Source: Granulicella aggregans (GTDB lineage: Bacteria; Acidobacteriota; Terriglobia; Terriglobales; Acidobacteriaceae). From it: a DNA stretch of 64,000 bases. The stretch is from contig NZ_JAGSYE010000001.1 in NCBI RefSeq assembly GCF_025685565.1, positions 1,178,001 to 1,242,000 on the forward strand. Direction: 5' to 3'. The notes beneath the pieces were generated by a model. That model was not told the DNA's origin, did no database searches, and worked only from the letters and a program-made list of their open reading frames with translations. A program made the position numbers and the translations under genes. This document shows positions 29,301 to 39,200 of the stretch, piece after piece (the stretch's first letter is position 1; each line of letters opens with the position of its first letter).

Positions 29301-29825
29301 CAACTGAGCGGCATCAACACCATGCAGGCTGGAACCCCGTTCAACCTCACCTACACCCCCAAGAGCGGAAACGCCGGCAACCAGGTCTCGCAGCAGATCT
29401 CGGCCACCTACCGCGGAGCTAACGAATACCGACCCAACCGCGTACCCGGTCAGCCGATTACGGAGCATGTAAAGATCGCCGGCACCGGCTACATCCAGTA
29501 CGTGAACCTGGCCGCGTTTGCGCTTCCGGCGACCACCGTCGGCGGCGTCATCCAGAGCCCCTTCGGCAACGCCGCACGCAACCCTGGCCGCACCCCGGCC
29601 TTCTACCAGACTGACCTCTCGCTTAATAAGAAGTTCTCGACGCCGATCGAGAGCCTGAAGGTCGAGTTCCGCACGGAGGCTTACAACATCTTCAATCACA
29701 CCAACCTGTATCTGCCGGGTGGAGCTCTGAGCGGAACCCTCGGCGGTTCGGCGACGAGCGGCGGCGTGATCAACAGCACCTTCGAGCCACGCATCTTCCA
29801 GTTCGGCCTGAAGATCATCTACTAG
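26379..29825 (+). CDS. TonB-dependent receptor, Oar-like
   Basis: 1148 aa from ATG at 26379, chosen because it begins a textbook signal peptide (MRKIWVSRVCSYLLAALFLV, cleavage near AKAQ). No Shine-Dalgarno is visible there, and starts at 26298 or 26343 would add a basic extension. The carboxypeptidase-regulatory-like domain (GTIHDATGAVIPGAAVVV) is followed by a plug (NVNGQRSMFNNFLLDGMDNN, QFGRSSGATVNVATASGSN) and a barrel ending ...FGLKIIY. It is more similar in plug style to the broad acidobacterial family (FDNQIVAVPPDSVAQFQV) than to the tandem pair at 3.7-10.8 kb. It lies behind the GH39 gene and is likely its oligosaccharide importer. Confidence 0.92.
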   Translation: MRKIWVSRVCSYLLAALFLVAGIEAKAQFDNGSLVGTIHDATGAVIPGAAVVVTNNATGIIAKATSNDSGDYELPSLRVGIYTIKASASGYAEAVANDIAISVGGRQRIDLSLSVGSTSTTVEVSGTALQLETETSERGQEISGYQSAALPLVTRNYADLLGLVTGVRQAPTAATTSSINSLTRAGAYNVNGQRSMFNNFLLDGMDNNAYGESNQGFDNQIVAVPPDSVAQFQVVTNNESAQFGRSSGATVNVATASGSNRIHATAYEFIRNTDLNATGYFKPTLGNVAFKKPTFNRNQFGGNFGGPIIKDKLFYFVDYEGFRQTLKPLSVLTLPTQNEINGILVVPVKNAATGTTYAAGTAIPTAAINPLSAQVLSYFKQIESDLPVSGSATTGLASNDYSVQVPFTDKSDKGDLRLDFQQNPTTSWFLRISDRKETGVNYPAILAPLDGQTNGTIRVLDQQVAAGFTKLIGANQVIEARLGISRTKAGKYSLSIGNDALSIPGLPTNPIVAGGLPTTSVSGGFTGFGRQSTNPQWQDPALLDPKINYTLIKGKHSLKFGYEYEHIWMAVNDNNPLYGAFSYGGAYSAVGTAVADSYWADFLFGTTNSYQLANYFVAHVRQTMHSAYVQDDWKPTPKLTLNLGVRWEYGSPYSEQNNYISNFDPITQTVLTTTPGATAGNGITPYSGGGVYGKTLVNPDLNDFAPRVGFAYALTGKTALRGGFGTSYVHYTRAGSGDILAINAPQAQFAAVTQITPTTANQCGTVPAQIIAVGSTTESCYVTADKGFPSALTSTFNSATDNVTWVPKNTRDSYVENYFLSVQQQLFKNSVLDVAYVGNHGLKLQGFVNGNQKNPSNGFARPFANWPSDITEASNEFYSNYNALQVRYEQRMAAGLTLLNSFSWEHALDNASASLEGNTPSLQDGNNPRADYGQSDYNLPIANVTSLVYELPIGHGRRFLSGSNGVVDSLLGGWQLSGINTMQAGTPFNLTYTPKSGNAGNQVSQQISATYRGANEYRPNRVPGQPITEHVKIAGTGYIQYVNLAAFALPATTVGGVIQSPFGNAARNPGRTPAFYQTDLSLNKKFSTPIESLKVEFRTEAYNIFNHTNLYLPGGALSGTLGGSATSGGVINSTFEPRIFQFGLKIIY

Positions 29826-29858
29826 ACCGCATTGGAAGCTAGCTGGACCTGCTTGTAT

Positions 29859-29899
29859 GGCCCGTGTCTCTCGGAGACACGGGCCTTTCTTCTTTCTTG
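29859..29899 (+). terminator. Rho-independent terminator after the 26379 receptor
   Basis: A perfect 12-bp stem (GGCCCGTGTCTC 29859-29870, GAGACACGGGCC 29874-29885) with a 3-base loop is followed by TTTCTTCTTTCTT. It lies 33 bp after the stop codon and is the clearest terminator in the window. Confidence 0.92.
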
Positions 29900-30643
29900 C
29901 GCTGGGTGTCCAGGCTAAGAAGGGCACAGGGTCTCACCTGCCCCATTGCAGCTCACAAGCCCTTATGCATCTGATGGCACTTGAGGACAGGAGAGACCGC
30001 TCTCGTCCTTACTCTGACCCCTCCGCCCTCGTATGCTTTGAAGGCTTCACATGCGGACAAGGCTGCGATTCAACTTATGGCAAAGATGGGCGGACCTAGT
30101 CATGAAACGGCGGAAGAGCGCGTGGCCGACGACATGGATTGCGTGAACAGAATCGGCATGTAGTGTTTCTATAGACGAGGGCTTCCGTGCTCAGGACAAC
30201 TTCGACGAAACGGTCTTTCAGGCAGACGATCTTTAAGATCCGGATACTTGGTCCTTCTGATCCCTCACAGACCATCGTCATTTGCCGAGTTGCCTCGGGC
30301 GCCTTCGACGTCAATATCGTCCCTGAGGTTCGTACCTGCAAGTCTTGAACCGGGACTCTTCAACCTGCAGCACGGAACATCCAGCTATAGACCTTCGTGT
30401 ATCGCGGCTGGGCAGCGGCGACCGAGCTGGGCATGAATGCGAGCCTCGAAGAAGAGGCCCCGTAGAATCATTCGATCGCGAGGCAAGCTGTTCTGCTGAG
30501 ATGGACATAAGACCCCGCTCCTTGCTTGAGATCGCTAGGGGCATCAACCCGTCTTCGGGCGACCAGGATCACTGCGTCAGCCTGCCTGATCTCCGTGTAA
30601 GAGTGTTAGTAGTCTCCATGGAAGCCGGATGCAGCCCAAATAA
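29900..30643. other. 744-bp stretch without a convincing gene
   Basis: Between two terminators. Short open frames occur on both strands (for example plus 29981-30163 and 30345-30719, minus 30096-30341). None has a ribosome-binding site with family-like sequence, and their composition is that of non-coding or decayed DNA. A plus-frame segment around 30230-30345 (PSDPSQTIVICRVASGAF) looks faintly protein-like but has no start and ends early. I see no recognised RNA. Confidence 0.4.
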
Positions 30644-30694
30644 AGCGCCCGGAGCGCAAGCGATGGAGAGTCCATCGTTCGCGCCCCGGGCGTT
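30644..30694 (-). terminator. long-stem terminator of the S53 protease gene
   Basis: The 51-base segment folds into a nearly continuous 23-bp stem: outer AGCGCCCGG with CCGGGCGTT, inner GCGCAAGCGATGGA with TCCATCGTTCGCGC, and a GAG loop. On the minus strand it lies 21 bases after the protease stop and is followed by TTTATTT, as expected for intrinsic termination. The stem is about twice the usual length. Confidence 0.8.
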
Positions 30695-30715
30695 GTGGCG
30701 AGTCTTTCGGGAAGG

Positions 30716-33700
30716 CTAGTTTACGGTGACCGTAATGGTTGTGTTCGCCGTCGTCGATCCGGTTGTGCCGGTTACGGTCAGGGTGTAGGCACCAGGGGTC
30801 GTTCCACCGCTAGGAGGAGGAGTGCCCGAACCTGAGCTCCCGCTGCCGCATCCGATCACAGCGCCTGCAGCCAGAGCGAACAGAAACGCCAGCGACAGCA
30901 TCCGCAGTGCCCGCAGCGACTTGATCTGCTCTCTGCGACGGCGGGTGAACGGAACTCCGAAGAGTAGCAACGCTCCCAGAACCACTCCTCCGCCCGCGGT
31001 GAAGATGCCCTTACCGTTCGGCTTGAACGCGGGAAGCTCGAGCTTCGCGGTCTGCGCGGTTGTGTTGATGGTAAGGGTCGCCGTCGCTGCGGAGGTTCCG
31101 GTTATGCTCGCCGAGGCCGCCGAGCAGGTTGGGTTGTCCGCGGTCAACGCTCCACTAGGTCCTGAGGTGACCGAGCAGGTCAGGGCGACGGTGCCGGTGA
31201 AGGCGTTCGCCGGGGTAACGGTGATGGTGGAGGTTCCGGTCGCTCCTTGCGAGGCGATCGTCACGTTGGTGCCCGCCAGAGTGAAGCTGGGCGCGGCCGG
31301 GGTGCCTACGACGAGTGAGAACGGTGCGATGGCCTCTATGCTTCCAGAGGCTCCATTTACGGCTGCGGTGTAGGTTCCAGGAGTGGTTGAGGCGTCCGTG
31401 TTGATGGTGATGGTTGTGGTGACGGTGCTGGTTCCGGTGACGTTGGCCGAGGCTGCTGCACAGGTCGGATTCACACTCGTGGTCGGAGCAGAGGCGACTC
31501 CAGAGATGGTGCAGGTTAGCGCGACCGTGCCAGTGAAGCCGTTTGACGGCGTGACCGTGACCGTTGAGTTTGCGGAGGCTCCTGGTGCGGCAATGGTGAC
31601 CCCGGTGGCCGTGAGGGTGAATCTTGGTATTGGCGCTGTCTGCGTCGTGATGGCCGTTAAGCCGAGGGTGTGGATGACGGTACCGGCGGCGTTCTTTCCG
31701 GTCACGACCACGTTATAGCTTCCAGGAGCGGTTACGGAGCCCGTGTCGATGAGGAGAGTTGCGGAAGCGCTTCCGCCGCTTGTAAGCGTGGCCGAGGCGG
31801 AGCCGAACGAGCACAGCACTCCTCCCGAGGCTGAGCAGGAGAGAGAGACCGCACCGGCGAAGCCGTTCGTGGAGGTCAGGTTGATGACGTCGGTCTGGAT
31901 TCCAGCACCCGCTCCGGTTGCCGGCACGCTCAGGATGGTCGATACGGGCACCATCGCAAAGTCGCTCAGCGGGTTCGCAATCATCACCGTCGCCGCTGAG
32001 CTCTTGAACGCTGAATTGCTGGTAGGAATGTACTGGACCGTGATGAGGTTGGTTCCCTGGTACAGGGTTGCACTATTAAAAGTGACGGTTGCTGTGGAGT
32101 TGGTGCTGGATGTGCTCGTAAGGTTGGCGGAGCCGACAACGTATTCCGAAGCAACCAGATAAACCGTGCCCGTTGGTGCTGAGCCTGACGCAGAGACGTT
32201 CACTGTGACCGTGACCAGGCTGGTGGGCGAGGTTGAGGCTGCTGAGGCGGTCGCAGCCGTTGTCGTCGTCAAGGACCCGGCGGGAGCCACAAAATCGAAG
32301 CCGTACTGTGTTGAGGCCGCAGTGTAGTTCGCGTCGCCATTGGTGCCGGTGCCAACGTAGTTGAATATCGGCTGGTATACCCCCGATGCGCTTGCGGGTA
32401 TCGTAAGAATTGCTGTGCCTTGCGGGGATTGGTTGTATGGGTCCACTCCGGCGACAAGGGTTGCCGAGGTCGTCGAGCCCGAGGGCGCCCCAGTCATGGT
32501 GACTGTTCCGGTCGGTGCCGCTGCAAGTCCGTTTGTGCTTGCCGAGTTTTCAACCTGCACGAGCAGATAGGTTACCTGGCCATTTGCCACATAGACGTTG
32601 CCATTTGGATCCGTCTGGTTATATTCATTCGGAGCGGTCACCAGGATGGTTGGCTTGTTTTGGGTGACCGTAAAGGTTGCGCTGGATGATGTGGAAGGTC
32701 CGTAGCTGCCATCCCCGGAGTACTTCGCCGTGATCGAGTGTGATCCAACCGCGAAGGGGCCGTTGTACTGCGCGTATCCGTTTGCGGTGACTACCGCCGT
32801 GTTGATTGCGGAGCTGCCATCGAGGAAGATGACGCTTCCGGTTGGGTAAGTCGTTAAGTTGCTGGCAGTTGTGGGGCCGGGAACGGCATTCAGGATCGTT
32901 GGAGCGCCGTACTGAACGGTCCCGCCTGACGAGAGCGAGGTCGGAGGATAGTTCAGCGAGTTGTAGACGCTCAAGACGGTGGCGCTGCTCTCGGGGGTGA
33001 CCGTTATAGCTACTGGAGTGGAAGAGCTGGGGCCGTTCACTCCATCGCCGGAGTAGTACCCGTAGATGTTGTAGCTGCCGCCAGGAAGGAAGTTGACGCT
33101 CTGGCTGTAGGTGCCCTTACTCAGGGTGAAGAAGTCCTCGCCCTGGTTGTTCGGCTCGGTCGAGGTCGTTACCAGGGCCACATCGCCGGTTGGCGTGGAG
33201 GTGCCTGTCACCGATCCCGACATCGTCACCGCTGTGCCGTGGGTGAAGCTCGTAACCGACGGCGTCAGCGTGGTGGAGGTGGGAGCGAGCGTGATCTTGC
33301 CCCAGTTGGTGATCAGGTTGTTGGCGTCGATGGTGCCGATGCCGGTCGCAAAGTCGTAACCGATTGCGGCGTTGTACGCGGGGTTGGTGCCGTCGACGCT
33401 GATCTCTCCCTCGACGGTTTGCCCGTAGGTACTGTCGGTCACGGTGGCCGGCGAAGACACGGCGATGCACTGTTTGGGAGCGTAGGTGCCCGTGACATTC
33501 CCGTTGCTGTCGGTGGTGTAGACAGTCGTGGTGTTGCAGGGCACGGTGTTGTTGCCGACGGCGATGTCATGGAAGCTATTTGGGAACTGCGCCGCGAGCG
33601 GATAGAGGACGTAGTCCGCCTGACCCTGGCGACCGTACTTCTCGTTCACCAGCGCCATGATGCCCGCGAACGCGGGGGTCGAGGCAGAGGTCCCACCGAT

Positions 33701-35497
33701 GCCGGTAATCTGCACCTGCTGGTCACTGGCCACCGGCTGGCAGTCAGCATCTTCCGCGCAGATGGGGTAGTAGGAGGCGTTCAAGCCGTTGGCGGCAAAC
33801 AGGGACACGTCTGGAATATCGCGGACGCTATCGCCCGACCCAGTCTGCCAGGATGGTTTGGGGTAGCCACCGGTACACGTGGCCCATCCGCCGTCGGACG
33901 AGGTGCCGGTTCCAAAGGCGCAGCTGCTGGGGCCTCCACTGCCAGCATTGATGGAGCTGTACCCGTATGGGATGAAGCTGGCGAGGTCCAAACCGTACTG
34001 GCTGTTGTTCCAGGGCTGTTCGGGCGCGGGAGTCTTCAGCGAGACAGTCGGCGTGTTGTTGCTTTGGGTCAGATTCCAGTAGTTGCCCACGCTGGCACCG
34101 CCGGAGGCGTAGTCAGAGTAGTAAAAGTCGGTGCCGCCGACGGCGACGTTGTACGGAGTGGAGGCGAAGCCGCTGACTGCCTGTCCGTTTACAGCGAAGT
34201 CGGTATCGTGATCGCAGCCTGCCGATCCGCTGTCGCCGGTCGAGACCAGGACCGTCTGGCCCTGGGCCGCTGCTTGTTCCCACAAACCGCTGAGAAATGT
34301 ATTAAAGCTACCCTCGATCGCCTCGCAGTCGCCGAAGCTCAAACTGACGATCGGAGCGACGTTCGTGTAAACGGCATGCTCCATGGCCAGCGTCAGGCCG
34401 CTATCCACTGCCGTGTCGTTCGCAATGACAAGGTCGATCTGCGCGTTGGGTGCCACCGATCCGGCTATCTCTACGTCCAGGTAGGCTTCGTCAGAAGCGC
34501 CGTTCGGCCCAAACGGGCTGTTGATTCCGTCCACTCCCGGATCACTGCCGTCGATGATGACCTGCGGAGGATTCGCAGGCAGGCCGAAGAGTGTCCGGTA
34601 GTTGCTGACGAGCGCCACGTTAATGTTCGATTCGTTGACGATCGCGATGGTCTGGCCATCGCCCTTGGTGCCAGCCGCGTAGACGGGATTGAGGTCGTAC
34701 TGCACCGCGAAGTCGCCGGGCGCGAAGACCAGGTCAGAGCCGCTTCCGTCCGCAATCGTCCATTCTGCTTTCGCTTCGTGCGTGGTGGCGTTCATCTGCG
34801 CCTTGCCCATGACCTTCGCGTGGCTCTTGAAGCGGAAGTTGTTCAGCGAGACGAATCCACCAAAGACAGGCGTGAGAGCGGTTGGAACATCAGGCGCATT
34901 CGCGTTGGCATAGCGAGTTACTCCCTGCACGGAGTACTGGTGCATCTCAGTATGGAAGGTGCTCTTCAACTGCCCCGCAGTGCCGGCGATCTCCAGTACC
35001 TGACGGCCGGGAGTCAGGCTTGTGATAGTGAATCCCTTTGACTGGAGCCAGCTTTCGAGCTTGGCGACGTCATCGTCCGACGGCCCGAACTGCTTGCCAA
35101 ACTGCTCCGGCGTCAGCCACTTGTGATAGCTCGGAGATCCGGCGGAGTGCATATCGTTCAGCAGTCTCTTTAGGGAGCTCTCCTGCTCGTCGCTCCGCTT
35201 CAGGACGATCTGCATCCGCTCCAGCTTCGTGCCGTCCGGGAGCGCTCCGCGGTCGTTCGCCTTGTTCGCCAGGGGATTGACGGCACCCTGAAGGGTGACC
35301 CGCGAGCCTTCGACGATGGGTGAGGTCAGACGGCTGGCAACACCCGTGGCCAGGTGCGCTGCGTCCGTAGTCGCAGTTTGGGCCTGCGCGGCAGCTGCAA
35401 AGGCCAGACCGGAGAACAAAATCGCGGATGCGAAGAGTTTCCGTGAGGAAACTCGAAACGAAGAAGCAGCGGCGGAGACGAGGTTCTTAAGCAGCAT
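30716..35497 (-). CDS. S53 (sedolisin) serine-carboxyl peptidase with Ig-like repeats
   Basis: 1593 aa. It has an N-terminal signal segment (LFASAILFSGLAFAAAAQAQ) and a pro-kumamolisin activation domain (about 60-230: SPSYHKWLTPEQFGKQFGPS). The S53 domain (about 240-740) shows the Glu337-x-x-x-Asp341 pair (DEAYLDVE), the oxyanion Asp422 (STGDSGSAG) and the nucleophile Ser604 in GGTSASTP. About 700 residues of Ig-like beta repeats follow (PTGTVYLVAS, FTGTVALTC types). The end is odd: membrane segment (GGGVVLGALLLFGVPF), RRRRE, a second hydrophobic stretch with a lipobox-like VIGCGSGSSG, then one beta hairpin. Such enzymes are acid-active, self-activating secreted endopeptidases. It is probably surface-bound. 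AGGA lies before the ATG. Confidence 0.93.
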   Translation of the reverse strand: MLLKNLVSAAASSFRVSSRKLFASAILFSGLAFAAAAQAQTATTDAAHLATGVASRLTSPIVEGSRVTLQGAVNPLANKANDRGALPDGTKLERMQIVLKRSDEQESSLKRLLNDMHSAGSPSYHKWLTPEQFGKQFGPSDDDVAKLESWLQSKGFTITSLTPGRQVLEIAGTAGQLKSTFHTEMHQYSVQGVTRYANANAPDVPTALTPVFGGFVSLNNFRFKSHAKVMGKAQMNATTHEAKAEWTIADGSGSDLVFAPGDFAVQYDLNPVYAAGTKGDGQTIAIVNESNINVALVSNYRTLFGLPANPPQVIIDGSDPGVDGINSPFGPNGASDEAYLDVEIAGSVAPNAQIDLVIANDTAVDSGLTLAMEHAVYTNVAPIVSLSFGDCEAIEGSFNTFLSGLWEQAAAQGQTVLVSTGDSGSAGCDHDTDFAVNGQAVSGFASTPYNVAVGGTDFYYSDYASGGASVGNYWNLTQSNNTPTVSLKTPAPEQPWNNSQYGLDLASFIPYGYSSINAGSGGPSSCAFGTGTSSDGGWATCTGGYPKPSWQTGSGDSVRDIPDVSLFAANGLNASYYPICAEDADCQPVASDQQVQITGIGGTSASTPAFAGIMALVNEKYGRQGQADYVLYPLAAQFPNSFHDIAVGNNTVPCNTTTVYTTDSNGNVTGTYAPKQCIAVSSPATVTDSTYGQTVEGEISVDGTNPAYNAAIGYDFATGIGTIDANNLITNWGKITLAPTSTTLTPSVTSFTHGTAVTMSGSVTGTSTPTGDVALVTTSTEPNNQGEDFFTLSKGTYSQSVNFLPGGSYNIYGYYSGDGVNGPSSSTPVAITVTPESSATVLSVYNSLNYPPTSLSSGGTVQYGAPTILNAVPGPTTASNLTTYPTGSVIFLDGSSAINTAVVTANGYAQYNGPFAVGSHSITAKYSGDGSYGPSTSSSATFTVTQNKPTILVTAPNEYNQTDPNGNVYVANGQVTYLLVQVENSASTNGLAAAPTGTVTMTGAPSGSTTSATLVAGVDPYNQSPQGTAILTIPASASGVYQPIFNYVGTGTNGDANYTAASTQYGFDFVAPAGSLTTTTAATASAASTSPTSLVTVTVNVSASGSAPTGTVYLVASEYVVGSANLTSTSSTNSTATVTFNSATLYQGTNLITVQYIPTSNSAFKSSAATVMIANPLSDFAMVPVSTILSVPATGAGAGIQTDVINLTSTNGFAGAVSLSCSASGGVLCSFGSASATLTSGGSASATLLIDTGSVTAPGSYNVVVTGKNAAGTVIHTLGLTAITTQTAPIPRFTLTATGVTIAAPGASANSTVTVTPSNGFTGTVALTCTISGVASAPTTSVNPTCAAASANVTGTSTVTTTITINTDASTTPGTYTAAVNGASGSIEAIAPFSLVVGTPAAPSFTLAGTNVTIASQGATGTSTITVTPANAFTGTVALTCSVTSGPSGALTADNPTCSAASASITGTSAATATLTINTTAQTAKLELPAFKPNGKGIFTAGGGVVLGALLLFGVPFTRRRREQIKSLRALRMLSLAFLFALAAGAVIGCGSGSSGSGTPPPSGGTTPGAYTLTVTGTTGSTTANTTITVTVN

Positions 35498-36271
35498 GAG
35501 TCATCCTGATGGGTGGAGGGGAGAATAGAAAGAGACTGCCGTCCGATCAGGTCAGTCTCCGCACGCAGGGCCGAATGGTGAAAGCAGACTATCACCGGGG
35601 CGCGGAACGAAGCATCCTAATTCGCTTGCCTCATTCAACTTAGTGTTCGCGAGATTGTATTGAGGAAGGGGAGCCCTGGCGTCTCGGAGCCACGTGATCG
35701 GCGCGCCCTTGCTGAGCAGGCCTCAGTCTGCTGGCAATCCCGCGGAATGTCGTGAACCAGGGCCACGTACCAGACATTTGTTGACCCTCTTGTTCGATAG
35801 GTCTTCGTTGGATCTTCTGGTGCGTCGAGGATAAATTCTTCAACTATTCTCTGCACTCATTGCGCGGCTTACGGAGCCTGCTTGCGTTAGGGAAGAGTTG
35901 CCAAGATGGGGAAATTATTTCCCGTTGTGGAATGTGTGTGCAGCCGATAGCCTTCAGGAACAGACCAATCACCTAACCCCGATCGTTGGTGGGAAAAACG
36001 CTGGACGCAAGTCGTCCGGTTTGCGCGAAGTTGCGTCTCGCGTCGCTCTTCCCGCCACAACGCCTGCCGTATCCCGAATCAGGCTAACAATTACTCGGAA
36101 GTTGTAGAGGTATACCGCAAGGTAGGATGTCGGCGGTTGCCGTCCATCTGTAGAACTTGGGTACGGGCTGCCAGGTAGAGAGCACCGGAAGAGCTGGATG
36201 CACGCGATCAGCCCTGTACCACTAAGTTTCAAACCTTAACTTTTTTTGATCTCGATTTTTTGGAGATACAG
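35498..36271. other. 774-bp divergent intergenic region
   Basis: It separates the divergent S53 and DUF1800 genes and must hold both promoters. No open frame here looks real. The last 150 bases before 36272 are T-rich near the start (CTTTTTTTGATC, then ATTTTTTGGAG) and contain several short inverted repeats upstream, such as GGCGGTTGCCGTCC. I could not fold these into a known riboswitch. The lower GC than the flanks is visible by eye. Confidence 0.4.
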
Positions 36272-39200
36272 ATGATTGCTACGCTGAATCGCTTTTCTTT
36301 TTCTTTTTTCTTTGGGCTCGTTGTGTTGTTGGGCTGTGGCAGTGGGGTTCTACAGGCAAGCGGGGCATCACCCGCAGCGGTACAGACTAGTGGCGCATCG
36401 TCCGCGATCGCTATCTCTGTAGCTGGATCCGCGGTAGCGGCCATCGGAACGCCCGTGCAGTACGCGGCTTCCTTGACCGGAACGACCAATACTGGGGTGA
36501 GCTGGTCGATCCGAGGCACCTCCACCAGCGAGAACTACGGCACAATTTCGGCTTCAGGTGTGTATACGCCGCCTGCTACGGTGCCAATCCATAACATCAT
36601 CTCCATTGTCGCGACGAGCACGGTCGACCCGACCAAGAGCACAGCGACAACTGTCACCATCATGAACCCGGTCCCGGTCGTCTCCACAGTGACCGCGACA
36701 CCCGGATATCACAGCACCTTTCTGGTGAATGTGATGGGCAGCAACTTCCTGCCATCGTCCGTGATTCTGTATGGAAGCTACGGTGTCCCGACGACTTACG
36801 TAAGTTCAACGAATCTCCAGTTCACACTGTCGAGCCCACCGGCCGCGGGCACGCTTGTGTCCATCGCTGTCGCGACCCCGGCCCCTGGTAAGACCGTATC
36901 CGGCAATTACAGCTTCGCCGTTCCCGCGACCGTAGGCGTTACAGTAACCGGCCCGGCTCAATCGACAGTCAATGTGTCGTCCCAGTTCAAGGCTGCCGTG
37001 ACTGGAACGGACAATCAGGCTGTTACCTGGGCGGTTGCGAGCGCCGCCCCCAGCGAAAACTACGGCACGATCAGCGCCTCGGGTGTGTACACGCCTCCGG
37101 CCATCGTTCCCGCGCACAACATCATCGCGGTGATTGCCACCAGCGTGGTCGATACGACCAAGACCTCCACGATGACAACGACGCTTTCTACTGCGGTGCC
37201 TACCATCTCTTCGGCGACGCTTACGGCAGCCGCGAAGAGCACCTTTCTGGTAGACATCAAAGGCTCGAACTTCATTCCGACCTCCTATGTTCAGTACCTC
37301 GGCTACGGTGTCCCAACGACGGTCGTCAGCGCGAACGAATTGCAATTTACGCTGACCTCTCCGCCGGCTGCCGGAAGCTCGATCTCTTTGATCGTGGTCA
37401 GCCCAGGAACGGGAAAGACGCAGTCTACCGCTTACAGCGCTGTCGTTCCCTCTGCAGTCGCCGTACAGGCCACTGGAAACGCGACGGTAACGACGGGCCA
37501 GCCCTCCCAGTACACAGCGACGGTGACGGGTACCACGAACACCGCCGTGACCTGGAGCATCGCCGGGGCATCGACGAGCGAGAACTACGGAACCATCTCC
37601 TCGGCCGGTCTCTACACGCCTCCGGCGACTGTACCGGTACACAATGCCATCTGGATCAACGCTACCAGCCAGCTCGATCCGACCAAGACATCCGCAGTCG
37701 CTGTGACCATCTCCAACCCGGTCCCGGCGATCACGGCAGCGAACCTTACCCTCACCAGCAAAGGTGGCTATCTGGTCGATGTTCTGGGCAGCAACTTCAC
37801 CTCGGCGTCGACGGTCATCGACGGTTCAGGCGTTCCGACGACCTATCTGAGCTCTTCGCATCTTCAGTTCTCGATCGCCACCCCGCCAGCTGCGGGAACC
37901 CTGGTGCCGATCTCGGTTATCACTCCCGCTCCGGGAAGAACTCAGTCCGCAACGTACAGCTTTGCGATACCCGGTGCCGTGGCCGTATCTGTAACAGGGT
38001 CGTCGACAGTGGCTACCGGAACACCCGCGCAGTTCACCGCCGCTGTGACCGGCACGACGAATACCGCAGTCACCTGGCAGATCACGGGTGCCTCAACCGC
38101 CGAGAACTACGGGACGATCTCCGCCGCGGGGCTCTACACGCCTCCGCCAGCAGTGCCAGTCCACGGTCAGATCTGGATTACTGCAACCAGCAAGGCTGAC
38201 ACGACCAAGAACAACGCGATCAGCGTAACGATCAGCAACCCGGTTCCGGCCATCACCTCCGCAACCTTGACAGCCGGCAACAAGAGCACCTTCCTGGTGG
38301 ATGTGTTCGGTACGAACTTCATGTCCGCTTCAACAGTTCTCTACGGCGGATACGGTGCGACGACGACTTATGTGAACTCCGGCCATCTGCAGTTCACCAT
38401 CACGAACAATCCCGCTGCCGGCTCGGTTGCCGTCCTTGGCGTCATCAACCCGGCCCCCGGCAGAACGCAGTCGGCAAACTTCAACGTGACGATTCCGGGA
38501 GCGGTCGCCGTCGCGGTCACCGGGAATACGACAGCCTATCTCGGTACCCCGGTTCAATACACGGCAACCGTGACCGGATCCTCGAATATAGCTGTGACCT
38601 GGTCGCTCACGGGAGCCTCGGCGACCGAGAACTACGGGACAATCTCTGCGACCGGTCTGTATACACCGCCTGCCACGGAGCCTGTCCATACCGGCGTGAC
38701 GATCATCGCGACCAGCCAGGCCGACACGACCAAGAAGGCGTCGATCGGGGTCGGGCTGCTCAATGCCGTTCCGCTCATCACCTCAGCCACCGCAGCCACC
38801 AGCGGTAAGAACATCGCCCTCACGGTGAACGGCAGCCACTTCATTCCCACGACGTTCCTGCAGTTCGAGGGTGTGAACCTTGTGACCACGTTCGTGAGTT
38901 CGACCCAGCTGACCGCTACGGTCACCACCACGCAGACTGCGGGTGGAACGGCACCTGTCATGGCGATCACGCCGAATCCCGGTATGACGCAATCTGCCAC
39001 CTACACCGTGCAACTGCCTGGCCAGGTTGGCGTCACCGTCATCGGGGCAAGCCAGGTGGCCGCCGGCGAGACGGCTCAATATGCCGCCACGCTTACGGGA
39101 ACGACCAATACCGCAGTGACGTGGTCGGTGACGGCTGCCAACGGAGCCAACCCGGGCACCATCTCATCGACCGGCCTCTATACACCTCCGACGACAGTAG

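Noticed and set aside
29981..30163. 60-codon frame between the terminators
   Set aside because: No ribosome-binding site, no similarity to anything I know, and it lies in a stretch where all frames are broken.
33239..35041. 600-codon open frame on the plus strand opposite the S53 protease
   Set aside because: Antisense shadow of the catalytic and pro-domain region; composition is biased and has no recognisable domain.
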